Shown here: positions 1 to 9,150 of the stretch, in pieces
How positions within the stretch are numbered: position 1 is the stretch's first letter
Layout: every line of letters starts with the position of its first letter
Origin: Acidobacteriota bacterium
Lineage (GTDB): Bacteria > Acidobacteriota > UBA6911 > RPQK01 > DATIPO01
Direction of reading: 5' to 3'
Length of the DNA stretch: 64,000 nucleotides
Assembly: GCA_035471785.1 (NCBI GenBank)
Contig: DATIPQ010000095.1
Location: forward strand, 42,834-106,833
Made by a program: the position numbers and the translations under genes
Notes under the pieces: model-generated
What the model was told of the DNA's origin: nothing
The model's input: only the letters and a program-made list of their open reading frames with translations
Databases searched by the model: none

Positions 1-1020
1 GTCCGCTGTCGACATGATGGCCGAGAGCACGGCCGCCACCATGATGCCGGCCAGCACCGGAGGGAAGAGTTCGTTGGTGGCCGAGACGAAGACCACCTCG
101 GGATCGCTCAGCGCGGGATAGAGCAGGCGTCCGCACAATCCCAGCAGCAGCATTCCCGAATAGACCACCAAGGCCCAGGCGATGGCGATGCGCCGGGCCG
201 AGACCAAGGAAGCCCGTCCTTCGCGAAGAGCCATGAAGCGGTTGACCACGTGGGGTTGTCCCGGATAGCCGAGTCCGATGCCCAGGTAGCCCCAGATCAG
301 TCCCAGGGCGGCTGCCGGGCCCAGGTTTCGGGTGAGGCTCATGTAATCGGGTCCGACTTGTCCTATTCCCTCCCACAGTCCGCCGGGTCCGCCCACCGCG
401 ATCAAGGCCGCCACCGGCAGCAGGATGGCCGTGGCCGCCATCATCAAGCCTTGCAGCGTATCGGTGATGCTGACGGCCCAAAAGCCTCCCAACAAGGTGT
501 AAAGCACCACGATGCCGCCTCCGATGAGGATGCTGGAGGAAATCGGCAGGTTGAAGGTCTCGTAGAAAGTCTTGCCGGCGCTGAGGAACTGAGAGGCCAC
601 GTAGGCGCCCAGAGACACCAGGATGATCAGCGAAGCCGTCACCGAGAGGGTGCGGTGCAGCGGTTGTCCCGGTCGCCCCGCCAGCACCTCGGTGACGGTC
701 ATGGCGTCCACCTCGCGGCTGTAGCGCTGCAGGGCGGGAGCGACCCCGTACCAGTTGAGGAGAAAGCCTCCCACGCAAGCCGGGAAAAGCCACAGGGACG
801 AGAGTCCCCACAGGTAGGCCGCTCCGCTGACACCCAGCAGCGTCCAGGCCGAGGAGGAACTGGCCGAAGCGCTGACGGCGGCTACCAGCGGTCCCAGTTG
901 GCGTCCTCCCAGAAAGAAGTCGAGACTGTCCTTGGTGCGGCGCTGGGAGAGCAGTCCGATGATGATGAGGACGATCTTGTAGAGGACCAAAGTGACCAGG
1001 ACAGCGGCTTCATGGCTCAT
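1..1020 (-). CDS. Sodium/solute symporter (SSS family, PutP-like), 3' end cut off by window edge
   Basis: The first 340 residues of a polytopic inner-membrane transporter are visible; the C-terminus lies outside the window. The ATG is at 1020. Hydrophobic segments follow one another closely (for example VLVTLVLYKIVLIIIGLL near the N-terminus). SSS hallmarks are present: FFLGGRQLGPLVAAVSASAS in the TM2 region, LLGGFWAVSITDTLQG, and GYPGQPHVVNRFMAL, close to the GxPxxxxRxxA region of proline/sodium symporters. The family couples Na+ influx to uptake of proline, pantothenate, sugars or similar solutes. The PutP-like motif favours proline or another small organic solute, but the substrate is inferred. 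It is transcribed divergently from the DUF6178 gene, with only about 70 bp between the two starts. Confidence 0.85.
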   Translation of the reverse strand, partial: MSHEAAVLVTLVLYKIVLIIIGLLSQRRTKDSLDFFLGGRQLGPLVAAVSASASSSSAWTLLGVSGAAYLWGLSSLWLFPACVGGFLLNWYGVAPALQRYSREVDAMTVTEVLAGRPGQPLHRTLSVTASLIILVSLGAYVASQFLSAGKTFYETFNLPISSSILIGGGIVVLYTLLGGFWAVSITDTLQGLMMAATAILLPVAALIAVGGPGGLWEGIGQVGPDYMSLTRNLGPAAALGLIWGYLGIGLGYPGQPHVVNRFMALREGRASLVSARRIAIAWALVVYSGMLLLGLCGRLLYPALSDPEVVFVSATNELFPPVLAGIMVAAVLSAIMSTAD

Positions 1021-1091
1021 GGATTGCGCCCAATCATGCCTGAGCGCCCCCTGCGGCGCAAGGGTCGTGAGCCAATCGGTATACTCGTTGC

Positions 1092-2390
1092 GTGAACGAA
1101 AAGCCGACCCCTGAAGCCGGCCGGGCGCGGCGCCTCATGCGCCGGCCCGAGGAACTGGTCTATCGCACCTGCTATGCGCCCGTCGACCTGGGCCAAATGC
1201 TGTCTTCTTCGCAATCGCGCTCCCGCATCCGCCGTTTGCCGACCGCGCAGTTGTACTATGGCCTGCGCGAGTTGAGCGACGACCAGATCGGCCAGCTGCT
1301 GCCCCACATCACCGAAGAGCAATGGAAGGGCGTGCTCGACCTCGACCTGTGGCGGAGGGACCGCCTCGACGCAGGACAGTTCCTCTATCGTCAAGGCTGC
1401 ATCGTCTCGGCTCACGATGCCGTGGCCAGAAAACTGATCAGGGCGGTGGAAGAGGAGATCTGGGAGTTTGCCTTTCAAAGACTGCTGCAAATCCACGTCC
1501 GAAGCGACCGCAACGAAGTCTTCGACGATAAGGCCCCGCGCGGACGCGAGACCCTGAAGACGCCTGATGACGACTACTTCCTGGTCTTGCCCGCCAATCC
1601 CGATGCCGCGCGCATGGCCAGGGCCTTGATCCTCAGGTTATATGAACTGGATAAGGAGAGAGCCCAATTCCTGCTTTCCGTGGCCGCCGTCCGAACTCCC
1701 AGCGAAACTCAGGAGATGGCCTACCAGAGCCGCAAGTCGCGTCTCGAAGATTTGGGTTTTCAAGACTACTACGACGCGATCGAGATCTATACGCCGCGCT
1801 CTCCCGGTCAGCCCTTGCCGGAAAAGGACTGGGTCGCGCTGGAGGATCTTAGTGCCCTGCCCGTTATGCTTCCGGGGGTGCAGGAAGGACCCTACCTGCT
1901 GCTCCAGGCTTTCGCCGCCATCGAGGATCAGGATCAGTCGTTGCAGTTGATGGAAGAGTTGGCCTTCACCTGCAACAAAGTGCTTTCGGCCGATCAGGTC
2001 AGCCCGGCCCAGCCGCAGCGCCTCAAGCGGCGCATCCGCAAGACGGTGGCCACCATCAGTCTTGGGCTGGACGTGTGGAGCGAAGGGAGTCTCGAGCTTG
2101 CCGCTCAAGGCGTACGGCGGCATTTTCTTCAATCCTTCTTTCAACTGGGTTACGGCCAACTCATGCAACTCCAGAATTCGGCCCGCAATCTGGTTGAGGA
2201 AGGCTTTGAAGCCCGGCCCGGCTCTGCCTGGGAAGCCGCCCTGCAGGGCTTTACGCGGACCTTCCCGCTGCGGACGGTGGTAGGCAAGCGCAAGCTCCGC
2301 CGCCGTTTTCTCCGGACTCGCCGGGATATGCAGAAATGCCGCAGCATTTTGAGGCGGCTGAGCAGTGAAGGGAAGAAGGAAAGAGAATGA
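1092..2390 (+). CDS. DUF6178-family protein, function unknown
   Basis: A 432-residue soluble protein with a GTG start. I see no signal peptide or membrane segment. The N-terminal block with LYYGLRELSDDQIGQLLP followed by GVLDLDLWRRDRLD resembles the DUF6178 family known from Deltaproteobacteria and Acidobacteria. That family has no established function; members are about 450-600 residues. The C-terminus is very basic (KRKLRRRFLRTRRDMQKCR), which could suit nucleic-acid or membrane contact, but this is speculation. Its start faces the symporter gene, so the two may share a short divergent promoter region. Family assignment is from memory of the motif and is moderately sure. Confidence 0.6.
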   Translation: MNEKPTPEAGRARRLMRRPEELVYRTCYAPVDLGQMLSSSQSRSRIRRLPTAQLYYGLRELSDDQIGQLLPHITEEQWKGVLDLDLWRRDRLDAGQFLYRQGCIVSAHDAVARKLIRAVEEEIWEFAFQRLLQIHVRSDRNEVFDDKAPRGRETLKTPDDDYFLVLPANPDAARMARALILRLYELDKERAQFLLSVAAVRTPSETQEMAYQSRKSRLEDLGFQDYYDAIEIYTPRSPGQPLPEKDWVALEDLSALPVMLPGVQEGPYLLLQAFAAIEDQDQSLQLMEELAFTCNKVLSADQVSPAQPQRLKRRIRKTVATISLGLDVWSEGSLELAAQGVRRHFLQSFFQLGYGQLMQLQNSARNLVEEGFEARPGSAWEAALQGFTRTFPLRTVVGKRKLRRRFLRTRRDMQKCRSILRRLSSEGKKERE

Positions 2391-2533
2391 CTGCCGCCGC
2401 TTCAAAGTGGACGCGCCGGGGGAGGCTCTGCGACAATGAAATGCCGGTCAAGCTATACTTTATCAGGGTCGGGAACCCGCGTTTGCAAGGCTGAGGCTTA
2501 AAAGCCGTCTTTTGAAGCCCATACGGAGGGGCT

Positions 2534-5302
2534 ATGTTTACCGTTCCTATGCTGTCCTTGAAGCGAATCCCCAACGTACCGCTCGGGATTGCGGTCGTCG
2601 TCTCCACAATTGTGATGGGGACGGCTTCCCATCCCTACCCCGCTTCGGCCACGCATGCCGGCTTTCAAGGCAAGCAACTGCGCACTCTGCTGCCGGACCA
2701 GAAGCTGCACTTCGAACCCGTCGCGACCGCGGACGGGGAGTTTCAAGCCGTGGGAGAGCGCTATCGGATCTCTCTTGCTCCCGATGCTTTGCAGGTCGGC
2801 TTTCCCGCCTGGCAGGGCTATCCCGCCGCCTCCCTCGGCATCCGCTTTGAGGATGCTATCGAGGGACGACTGCTGCCTCGCCAACGCCTGTCCTCGGTGA
2901 GCCATCATCTGCTGGGCAACGATCCGGCGGCTTGGCGCAAGTCGGTTCCCCACTACGGCCAGTTATTGCGGCCCGGCCTCTACCCGGGTATCGATGCCGT
3001 TTTTTACGGCGATCCCCGCCGCCTTGAGTTCGATCTCCGGGTCTGGCCCGGAGCCGATCCTTCACGCATCCGCCTGCGCTTGAGCGGAGCCGGACGCGTC
3101 TGGCTGGATGAGGAGGGCGACTTGCTGATCGAAGCCGGCCCTCATCGCCTTCGCCAGGTGCGTCCCTTCAGCTACCAGCAGGGGCCTGAGGGCCGCCAGG
3201 AAATCGCCAGCCGCTATCGTCTGCTCGATTCCTCGACGGTGACCTTCGAAGTAGGGCCCTACGACCCCGCCCTGCCCTTGGTCATCGATCCCGTGCTTTC
3301 CTTCTTCACGTATTTGGGCGGCGCCGGGGACGACGCGGCTCACGCACTGCTCGACGCCGGAGACGGAATGGTCTATGTATGCGGCGAGACCGCCTCTGTC
3401 AACTTTCCCTCCGAGGACGCCTTGCAGGGTCAAACCGGCGGGTCCCGTGACGCCTTTCTGTCGCTGGTCGACACCCGCAGCCAAAGCCTGGTTTTCTCGA
3501 CTTACCTGGGCGGATCGAACGACGACATCTGCCGCCGCCTGGCACGCGACGGCGCCGGCGACGTCTACCTGCTGGGCCAGACCGAGTCCCTCAACTTTCC
3601 TACTGTGAACGCCACCCAGCCGTTCCGCCGGGGAAACGTCGACGTCTTTATTTCAAAACTGAGTCCTCAGGGAGACGAGTTGCTTCGCTCCACTTATCTG
3701 GGCGGATCGTCGCCCGATCTGCCCGGCGACATCTTCGCTGCCGAAGACGGAGGCGTTACCGTGGTCGGCCATACCACCTCCTTCAACTTCCCTCTTTTTC
3801 TGCCTTTTCAGGAGCAGCAAAACGGGGCCGAGGACCTCTTCATTACCCGCTTTGCGCCCGCGGGTGCCATGATCTTCTCGACTTATCTGGGCGGCAGCGG
3901 AGCCGACCGCGTCTTCGACGCTCATTTTGAGACTCCCGGCCTCGAGAGCTTTGTGGTTAATATCGTAGGAGAGACCCGTTCAGAAGACTTCCCTTTGCAA
4001 GACCCCTTCGACGCCACCTTTGCAGGTCAGAGCGAAGGCTTTCTGCTGCGCTTCGACCTCCAAGTCCCCGCCATTCTCAGCTCGTCTTATCTGGGCGGCT
4101 CCGAGATCGAGATTGCCCGCCGGATTCACGTCGATCCCTTCGGCATCGCCCTGCTGGCCGGAGAAACCACTTCTGACGACTTCGACGTGGTGGACGGCAT
4201 ACAGGGCCAGCGAGGCGGCGGGCGCGACCTTTTCGTGGTGCGCCTCAACACATCGACCAACACGCCCATCTTCTCCACCTATCTGGGCGGCAGCGGCGAC
4301 GAGTTCCTCAACGCCAGCCAGCTCGCTTCCGCTGGCCGGGTGCTGCTTGCAGGGCACACCAACTCCACCGACCTGCCCACTGAGGACGCGGTCCAACCCG
4401 TGGCCGGGGGTGGATTCGACGGCTTCGTAATCGATTTCGACACCAACGGACGCAAGCTGGTCAGTTCAACCTACCTGGGCGGCTCCGGACGCGACGAAGT
4501 CAGGGCAGTGCAGATCGACAGCCGGGGACGCTTCCTGTTGGCCGGGCTGACCGATTCCGACGGACTGGCTGCGGGCTCCTCGCCGTTACGGCCCGAGAGG
4601 GCGGCTGGCCGTGACGCCTTTCTGGCCGCCTTGGTCGATACCGCGGTCCTCAACTTCGCCCAATTCGGCGACGGCGAGGAAGCCGGCATCAGCTTCGCCA
4701 GCAGGATCGAACTGGTCAACACCGACACGGGCGACGCCGCTTCGGTCGAGGTCATCCTGCGGGGGGACGACGGGAGTCCCATGCAGGTCGACCTTAATGG
4801 AGAGCAGGTCGAAGGTCGGCTGGAACGGCAAATTCCCGCCGGCGCCAACCTCAGCCTGGCGACCGACGGCCAAGGCGCCCTGCAAACCGGCTCGGTGCAG
4901 GTCGTCTCCGACCTGTCCCTGTCGGCTTTCGTCTTTTTCGACGCCGGCGACATCGGCGCCACCGGAGTGGGTGCCAGCCCCCGCTTGCGCGGCTTCGTGA
5001 CCCCTGTGCAGGCGGGCGGCGGCAACAACACCGGTCTGGCCTTGATGGGACTGGGAGCGGCCCAGGAGCTCGGGCTGCAACTGCGCAACGCCGCCGGCGA
5101 GACGGTTGCCGAAGCCGTCCTGCAACTGGGCGGTTTTGAGCATCGGGCTCTCTTCGTCACCGAAGTCGAGTGGGACCAAGAGGTCGATTTCAGCGACTTC
5201 CAGGGCAACCTGCGGGTCACCGGCAGCCAGGAGTTTTCGGCCACGGCCATCCGCCTTCAGCCCGGACAGTTCATTGTGCTTCCCGTCACACCCCTGCCCT
5301 GA
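2534..5302 (+). CDS. Secreted SBBP-repeat beta-propeller protein with DUF7948 domain
   Basis: A 922-residue exported protein. A GGAGGGG ribosome site sits just before the ATG. The N-terminal hydrophobic stretch (about residues 15-40) acts as a signal peptide. Residues about 45-250 form a DUF7948-like domain with the typical YPGIDAVFYGDPRRLEFDLR. Residues about 255-700 hold seven SBBP-type blades, each marked by TYLGGS or SYLGGS and a following VAGxT-like strand. The last about 215 residues form a beta-rich module (LVNTDTGDAASVEVILR ... DFQGNLRVTGSQEFSATAIR) that recurs in other secreted proteins of this window. The family is common in Acidobacteria; its role is unknown and probably extracellular binding or adhesion. 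No gene is obviously coupled to it. Confidence 0.85.
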   Translation: MFTVPMLSLKRIPNVPLGIAVVVSTIVMGTASHPYPASATHAGFQGKQLRTLLPDQKLHFEPVATADGEFQAVGERYRISLAPDALQVGFPAWQGYPAASLGIRFEDAIEGRLLPRQRLSSVSHHLLGNDPAAWRKSVPHYGQLLRPGLYPGIDAVFYGDPRRLEFDLRVWPGADPSRIRLRLSGAGRVWLDEEGDLLIEAGPHRLRQVRPFSYQQGPEGRQEIASRYRLLDSSTVTFEVGPYDPALPLVIDPVLSFFTYLGGAGDDAAHALLDAGDGMVYVCGETASVNFPSEDALQGQTGGSRDAFLSLVDTRSQSLVFSTYLGGSNDDICRRLARDGAGDVYLLGQTESLNFPTVNATQPFRRGNVDVFISKLSPQGDELLRSTYLGGSSPDLPGDIFAAEDGGVTVVGHTTSFNFPLFLPFQEQQNGAEDLFITRFAPAGAMIFSTYLGGSGADRVFDAHFETPGLESFVVNIVGETRSEDFPLQDPFDATFAGQSEGFLLRFDLQVPAILSSSYLGGSEIEIARRIHVDPFGIALLAGETTSDDFDVVDGIQGQRGGGRDLFVVRLNTSTNTPIFSTYLGGSGDEFLNASQLASAGRVLLAGHTNSTDLPTEDAVQPVAGGGFDGFVIDFDTNGRKLVSSTYLGGSGRDEVRAVQIDSRGRFLLAGLTDSDGLAAGSSPLRPERAAGRDAFLAALVDTAVLNFAQFGDGEEAGISFASRIELVNTDTGDAASVEVILRGDDGSPMQVDLNGEQVEGRLERQIPAGANLSLATDGQGALQTGSVQVVSDLSLSAFVFFDAGDIGATGVGASPRLRGFVTPVQAGGGNNTGLALMGLGAAQELGLQLRNAAGETVAEAVLQLGGFEHRALFVTEVEWDQEVDFSDFQGNLRVTGSQEFSATAIRLQPGQFIVLPVTPLP

Positions 5303-5363
5303 GCAAACGAAGAGCCGAGCTCCCATTGGGCGACCGCGAGATGTGTCAGCAGGAGGGCATGGA

Positions 5364-5422
5364 CTGAAAGCGTGGAATAATGCGACAGGGTGGCTCAAAA
5401 CTTCTGACGCGCTGCACCAGTG
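5364..5422 (+). repeat. Dispersed intergenic repeat, partial copy 1
   Basis: The 59 bp here match 63812-63870 at 52 of 59 positions. Both begin CTGAAAGCGTGG and contain ACAGGGTGGCTCAAAAC. The copy lies between the SBBP gene and rpmB in a gap of about 290 bp that otherwise holds only the likely rpmB promoter. It is one of three members of the same repeat family seen in the window. Confidence 0.8.
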
Positions 5423-5535
5423 GCCCTGGCCAAGCCGCCGCGGCAAGCTCCAGAAAGCTCTTGATCGCTGGCTCGGCAAAGAGGCCGCGTGTTCGACCCA
5501 TCTGCGGGAACCCTGATAGGGGCGGCGGGCGCGAG

Positions 5536-5565
5536 TTGAAGCCGGTGCAGGCCCTATGCTAAGCT
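5536..5565 (+). promoter_or_regulatory. Putative sigma-70 promoter of rpmB
   Basis: TTGAAG is separated by 18 bp from TAAGCT, which is preceded by TGC (extended -10). It lies 31 bp upstream of the rpmB start codon. The match is moderate. Confidence 0.4.
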
Positions 5566-5596
5566 TTCCGCTTCCTTAACGAGGAGGATTTGCAGC

Positions 5597-5839
5597 ATGG
5601 CTCGTAAGTGTGTTTTGACCGGCAAGGGGCCCTTGGCGGGCAACCGGGTTTCGCACTCCAACAAGAAGACGCGGCGGCGCCAGTTGCCCAACTTGCAGAG
5701 CAAGCGCATTTGGGTCGAAGAACTCAACCGTTTCGTGAGGTTGCGTGTCTCCACCCGAGCCCTGCGCACCATCTCCAAAAAGGGCCTGATGCGCTTCCTC
5801 AAAGACGAAGGCATGACCCTCAAGGACATCAGCGCCTAG
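5597..5839 (+). CDS. rpmB: 50S ribosomal protein L28
   Basis: An 80-residue very basic protein, the normal length for bL28, which binds 23S rRNA in the large ribosomal subunit. Family features are [20 protein letters not shown] at the N-terminus and [13 protein letters not shown] in the centre, with a basic [19 protein letters not shown] tail. A strong GAGGAGG ribosome site lies 9 bp before the ATG. The gene is monocistronic here. A cysteine remains at position 5, but the paired CxxC of zinc-binding L28 variants is not present. Confidence 0.97.
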   Translation: MARKCVLTGKGPLAGNRVSHSNKKTRRRQLPNLQSKRIWVEELNRFVRLRVSTRALRTISKKGLMRFLKDEGMTLKDISA

Positions 5840-6024
5840 ATCTCTGCTTCTGTCCAGGTCTTAGGCTTCGATCTGTCCGCACGTTTTGGTTCTCGCCGAG
5901 CAACCCCCACGTCCTTTTGTCAGTTGACGACCACCTCCGGTTCCTGCTTTCCAGGAATCGAGAGGTTCGCAACATACAAGGCAAGGCATTGCTACGCGCG
6001 CTGGCTTTGGAAGGTCGTGCACGC

Positions 6025-8358
6025 TTACTCCCCGCGGGTGATGGAGATTACGGCGGGGCGGGGGGCGCGGGAGGGGTCGCCGTGGGGGAAGCTGCTTCCC
6101 TGGGGGACGGTGCGGGTTTGCTCGAAGGTGGTGCCGTCGCGGCTGCTGATGCGGTAGGTCTGGCGCTCTGGGGGGCGGCCGCCGTTGCGGCCGCTTTGCT
6201 CGCCCGGATGTTGTACCGAGAGGATGAGGGTGCGTCCGTCGGAAGTAAAGGTGGGGCCGGCCATTTCGCACTCCACGGGCCCGGTGGCGAAGCAGAAGGG
6301 ACGGGCGGCATGGGGTCCGCCGGTGGGGATGAAGAAGATGGCGTTGTTGCCGAAGACACCCGGAAAGTACTTTTCTCCGCGGCGCGTCAGGTCCTCGCTC
6401 CGGCGGGTGGGGAAGTTCTGCACCGAGGTGCTGATGTCGGTGACCATCCACAGATGTCCCTCAGGATCGATGGCCAGGTTGTCGGCGTGGGCGAACCCGC
6501 CGCCTCCCTCGGCCGCTTCTCCCGAACTCACGAATCGGCCCCAGCGGAAATCCTCGCTATCGGAGCGGGCGCTGCCGTCGCCTTCCAGCAACCGGTAGAG
6601 GGCGCCGTACTGGCGCGAGTTCTCCCGGCGCGAGTCGGGGAAGATGCGCTGGTCGGGCGATCCCTCGCTGCCTTCGGTGGCGTCGGTGAAGGCGATGTAG
6701 ACGCTTTGGTCGGCGGGATGCACCTCCAGGTCTTCGGGACGGGCGGTCGGGGTTCCCCCGATGCAGTTGGCCATGGCGAAGGCCTCCATCAGCAGCACGC
6801 CCAGCGCCTGTTCGGGTCCGGATTGCGGTTCGACCAGGTCGCCCAAGGTGCAGTCTTGAAAAGGCTTGCCGCAGAAGGCTTCCACGCGCTGGACCCACTG
6901 CTGGAGCGTGATCTCCGCCTCGGCGCTGGAGGCAGGCCCCACCTTGACCGTGCCCCCGCGGGGACGGTCGGGCAGGTGCATGTGGCCGGAAGGGCAATGC
7001 TCAGGCTGGGGACGGCGCAGCGGGGTGGAAGGCAGCAGCGGAATCCAGCCTCCGCTGTAGTCTTCCCGGAAGCGGGCCACATAGAGCGTCCCCGACTCGA
7101 AGAGCCGGCTGTTGGAGGGATCGGAAGGATCCTCCACCGCCTCCCGGCTGACGTACTTCCACACGTGGCCTCCGCGCCGGTCGTCGCCCATGTAGGCCGC
7201 CAGGGGCTCTCCCGCCCGGCAGCGGACGGCCACGTTTTCGTGGCGGAAGCGGCCCAGAAGGGTGTGCTTGGTCAGGTTTCCGGTGGCCGGGTCGATTTCC
7301 GCCACCCAGCCATAGTGTCGCCCGTCGAGGGGCTCCGGCAGCAATTGGCCCAGTCCCTTGAGGCGCAGCGGCGCAGGGTGGCTGTCCTGCATTTCATCGT
7401 CGGTCAGGTGGGGGTCGGCGACCAGATACCTGGTGGGATGGGCGGCCAGGGCGCCTCCGGGCGTGATCTCTTCCTGCGACTGCTGCTGGAAGTTCTCTTC
7501 GCAGGTGAGGAAGGTTCCCCAGGGCGTGGTTCCGCCTGAGCAGTTCGACATGGTGCCGCGCGGCTCGGCTTGCAGGATCTTCCCAGCCGGTCCGCTGAAT
7601 CGGAAGACCGCAGCGGACGCGTTGTGGCGCCTGAAGGCCGAAATGCGGCGGTGGTCCGAGGCTCGGGAAAGCACTTCGAAGGTCCCGTCCTCATGACGCC
7701 GCAGGCGCAGGACGCTCACGCCCTGGGCGTCGAGCACCCGCTCGGCCACCTTGGCCAGCGTCCGGCGCACCTTCTCGGGCATCGACCGGGCCCGCGCCGA
7801 ATCGAGGTCGAGGCGGTGGGAGGGGAAATCCCACCCGTCCACCGAGAGGCGTCCTTTCTCCAATCCCTCCCGCGGACGCAGCACGATCTGTGGCGGATCG
7901 TCTCCGTAGACTTCGCGCCAGGACTCGATGTAAGGGCGAAACGATACATACTCGTGATTGACCAGCAGCCAGTATTCGTCCTCGCTGCCGCGGACGGGAG
8001 CCAGCCCCGTGTAGTCGTTGTTGTATCCGAAGCGGATGCGGTGGCCCTCGGCTCCCAGCAGGTCGCCCCACTGGGCCAGGACGTCATAGCGGAATCCCTC
8101 GGGCAGGACCAGTTCGTCGCGCACCGTGAACTCGGCCAGACGCCGGGCATCGGGAATCGACGGGTCCTGGCCGGGCAGAGGAACGGGATAGTCGACGGTC
8201 TCCCACGCGGGGCTGCCGTCGGGGAGCGTCCAGGCGCCGGGCCTCCGGCTGGGGCGGGCGGGTGCGCAGCCCGAGGAAGCCAGGGGCCACCCCGCTAGAG
8301 TGAGCGAGGCCCCGGCCCCGATATATTTCAAAAATCCCCGCCGCCCGATCTTGGCCAT
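6025..8358 (-). CDS. PhoX-family (DUF839) phosphatase, Tat-exported
   Basis: About 777 residues. The start at 8358 is chosen because GGAGGAG lies 8 bp upstream and the protein then begins MAKIGRRGFLKYIGAG, a twin-arginine leader followed by a hydrophobic stretch and a Cys that may be a lipobox (SSGCAP). PhoX/DUF839 motifs are visible in order: LLVNHEYVSF, NCSGGTTPWGTFLTCEEN, HENVAVR, MEAFAMANCIGGTPTARPEDLEVHP, YIAFTD and HADNLAIDPEGHLWMVTD. PhoX enzymes are Tat-exported phosphomonoesterases that use Ca/Fe cofactors, which explains folded export. It is transcribed divergently from the downstream ABC operon. Real substrate is unknown; DUF839 also includes non-phosphatase beta-propellers. Confidence 0.85.
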   Translation of the reverse strand: MAKIGRRGFLKYIGAGASLTLAGWPLASSGCAPARPSRRPGAWTLPDGSPAWETVDYPVPLPGQDPSIPDARRLAEFTVRDELVLPEGFRYDVLAQWGDLLGAEGHRIRFGYNNDYTGLAPVRGSEDEYWLLVNHEYVSFRPYIESWREVYGDDPPQIVLRPREGLEKGRLSVDGWDFPSHRLDLDSARARSMPEKVRRTLAKVAERVLDAQGVSVLRLRRHEDGTFEVLSRASDHRRISAFRRHNASAAVFRFSGPAGKILQAEPRGTMSNCSGGTTPWGTFLTCEENFQQQSQEEITPGGALAAHPTRYLVADPHLTDDEMQDSHPAPLRLKGLGQLLPEPLDGRHYGWVAEIDPATGNLTKHTLLGRFRHENVAVRCRAGEPLAAYMGDDRRGGHVWKYVSREAVEDPSDPSNSRLFESGTLYVARFREDYSGGWIPLLPSTPLRRPQPEHCPSGHMHLPDRPRGGTVKVGPASSAEAEITLQQWVQRVEAFCGKPFQDCTLGDLVEPQSGPEQALGVLLMEAFAMANCIGGTPTARPEDLEVHPADQSVYIAFTDATEGSEGSPDQRIFPDSRRENSRQYGALYRLLEGDGSARSDSEDFRWGRFVSSGEAAEGGGGFAHADNLAIDPEGHLWMVTDISTSVQNFPTRRSEDLTRRGEKYFPGVFGNNAIFFIPTGGPHAARPFCFATGPVECEMAGPTFTSDGRTLILSVQHPGEQSGRNGGRPPERQTYRISSRDGTTFEQTRTVPQGSSFPHGDPSRAPRPAVISITRGE

Positions 8359-8424
8359 CGATGTGACTCCTCCAGGCGGGATTATAGCCAACCCCGGTCA
8401 GCGGCTGAAACGGGCTGCCTGCTG

Positions 8425-9150
8425 ATGGCGTCGTTAGGAGGGATGGCGGTACTTGAGTTCGATCAGGTGTGCAAGACTTACGACACCCCCACCGGTGGAC
8501 GCACCGTGCTGCGCCAGGTCAGCTTCAAGGTCGCTCAGGGCCAGACCGTGTCCATCGTAGGGCGCAGCGGCAGCGGCAAGAGCACCCTGCTCAACCTGGC
8601 GGCCGGCATCGATGCCCCGTCCAGCGGACGCATCCTCATCGACGGAGAGGAGATCAGCAGCCTGGGCGACCGCCGCCGCACGCTGCTGCGCCGCCGCAAG
8701 GTGGGCCTGGTGTTCCAGTTCTTTCATCTGCTCTCCCACCTGAGCGTGTTGGAGAACGTCTACTTGCCCGAACTGATCGCCGGAGGCCGCCCCGACCAGT
8801 TCCGACGCCGCGCCGCTCATCTTCTGCGGCGTGTGGGGCTGGAGGACCGCGGCCACGACAACATTCAAAAGCTGAGCGGAGGCGAGATGCAGCGGGTGGC
8901 CATTTGCCGGGCCTTGCTGCGGCGTCCTCGCCTGCTTCTGGCCGACGAGCCCACCGGCAATCTCGACGACGCCAACGGCGAAGCGGTCATGCGGCTGATG
9001 CTGGAACTGGTCGAGGACGAAGACGGCACCCTCATCTACGTGACCCACAGCCATTCGCTGGCCCGCATGGCCGGGCAAAGCTGGCATATCCACAGCGGCA
9101 TTCTGGAGGCCCGCTCCGATCTCCGGACTGTCACCGAAACCTCATCGTGA
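8425..9150 (+). CDS. ABC transporter ATP-binding protein (LolD/MacB type)
   Basis: A 241-residue cytoplasmic ATPase. Walker A is GRSGSGKST (about 46-54), the Q-loop lies in [13 protein letters not shown], the signature is LSGGEMQR (about 150) and Walker B is [12 protein letters not shown]. It belongs to the subfamily that powers FtsX-type permeases. The ATG at 8425 has no good ribosome site; an ATG at 8443 has AGGAGG but only 1 bp away, so the exact start is uncertain. Its stop overlaps the GTG start of the permease, showing translational coupling. Confidence 0.92.
   Translation: MASLGGMAVLEFDQVCKTYDTPTGGRTVLRQVSFKVAQGQTVSIVGRSGSGKSTLLNLAAGIDAPSSGRILIDGEEISSLGDRRRTLLRRRKVGLVFQFFHLLSHLSVLENVYLPELIAGGRPDQFRRRAAHLLRRVGLEDRGHDNIQKLSGGEMQRVAICRALLRRPRLLLADEPTGNLDDANGEAVMRLMLELVEDEDGTLIYVTHSHSLARMAGQSWHIHSGILEARSDLRTVTETSS

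Noticed and set aside
250-1095. 281-codon plus-strand frame at the left end
   Set aside because: It is antisense to the clear SSS symporter and has no family features.
5608-7539. 643-codon frame antisense to the PhoX gene and overlapping rpmB
   Set aside because: It overlaps two confident genes and is a Gly/Ala-rich shadow of high-GC DNA.
8469-9146. N-terminal extension of the FtsX permease
   Set aside because: It runs out of frame through the ABC ATPase gene; the GTG at 9147 overlapping the ATPase stop gives a normal first membrane helix.
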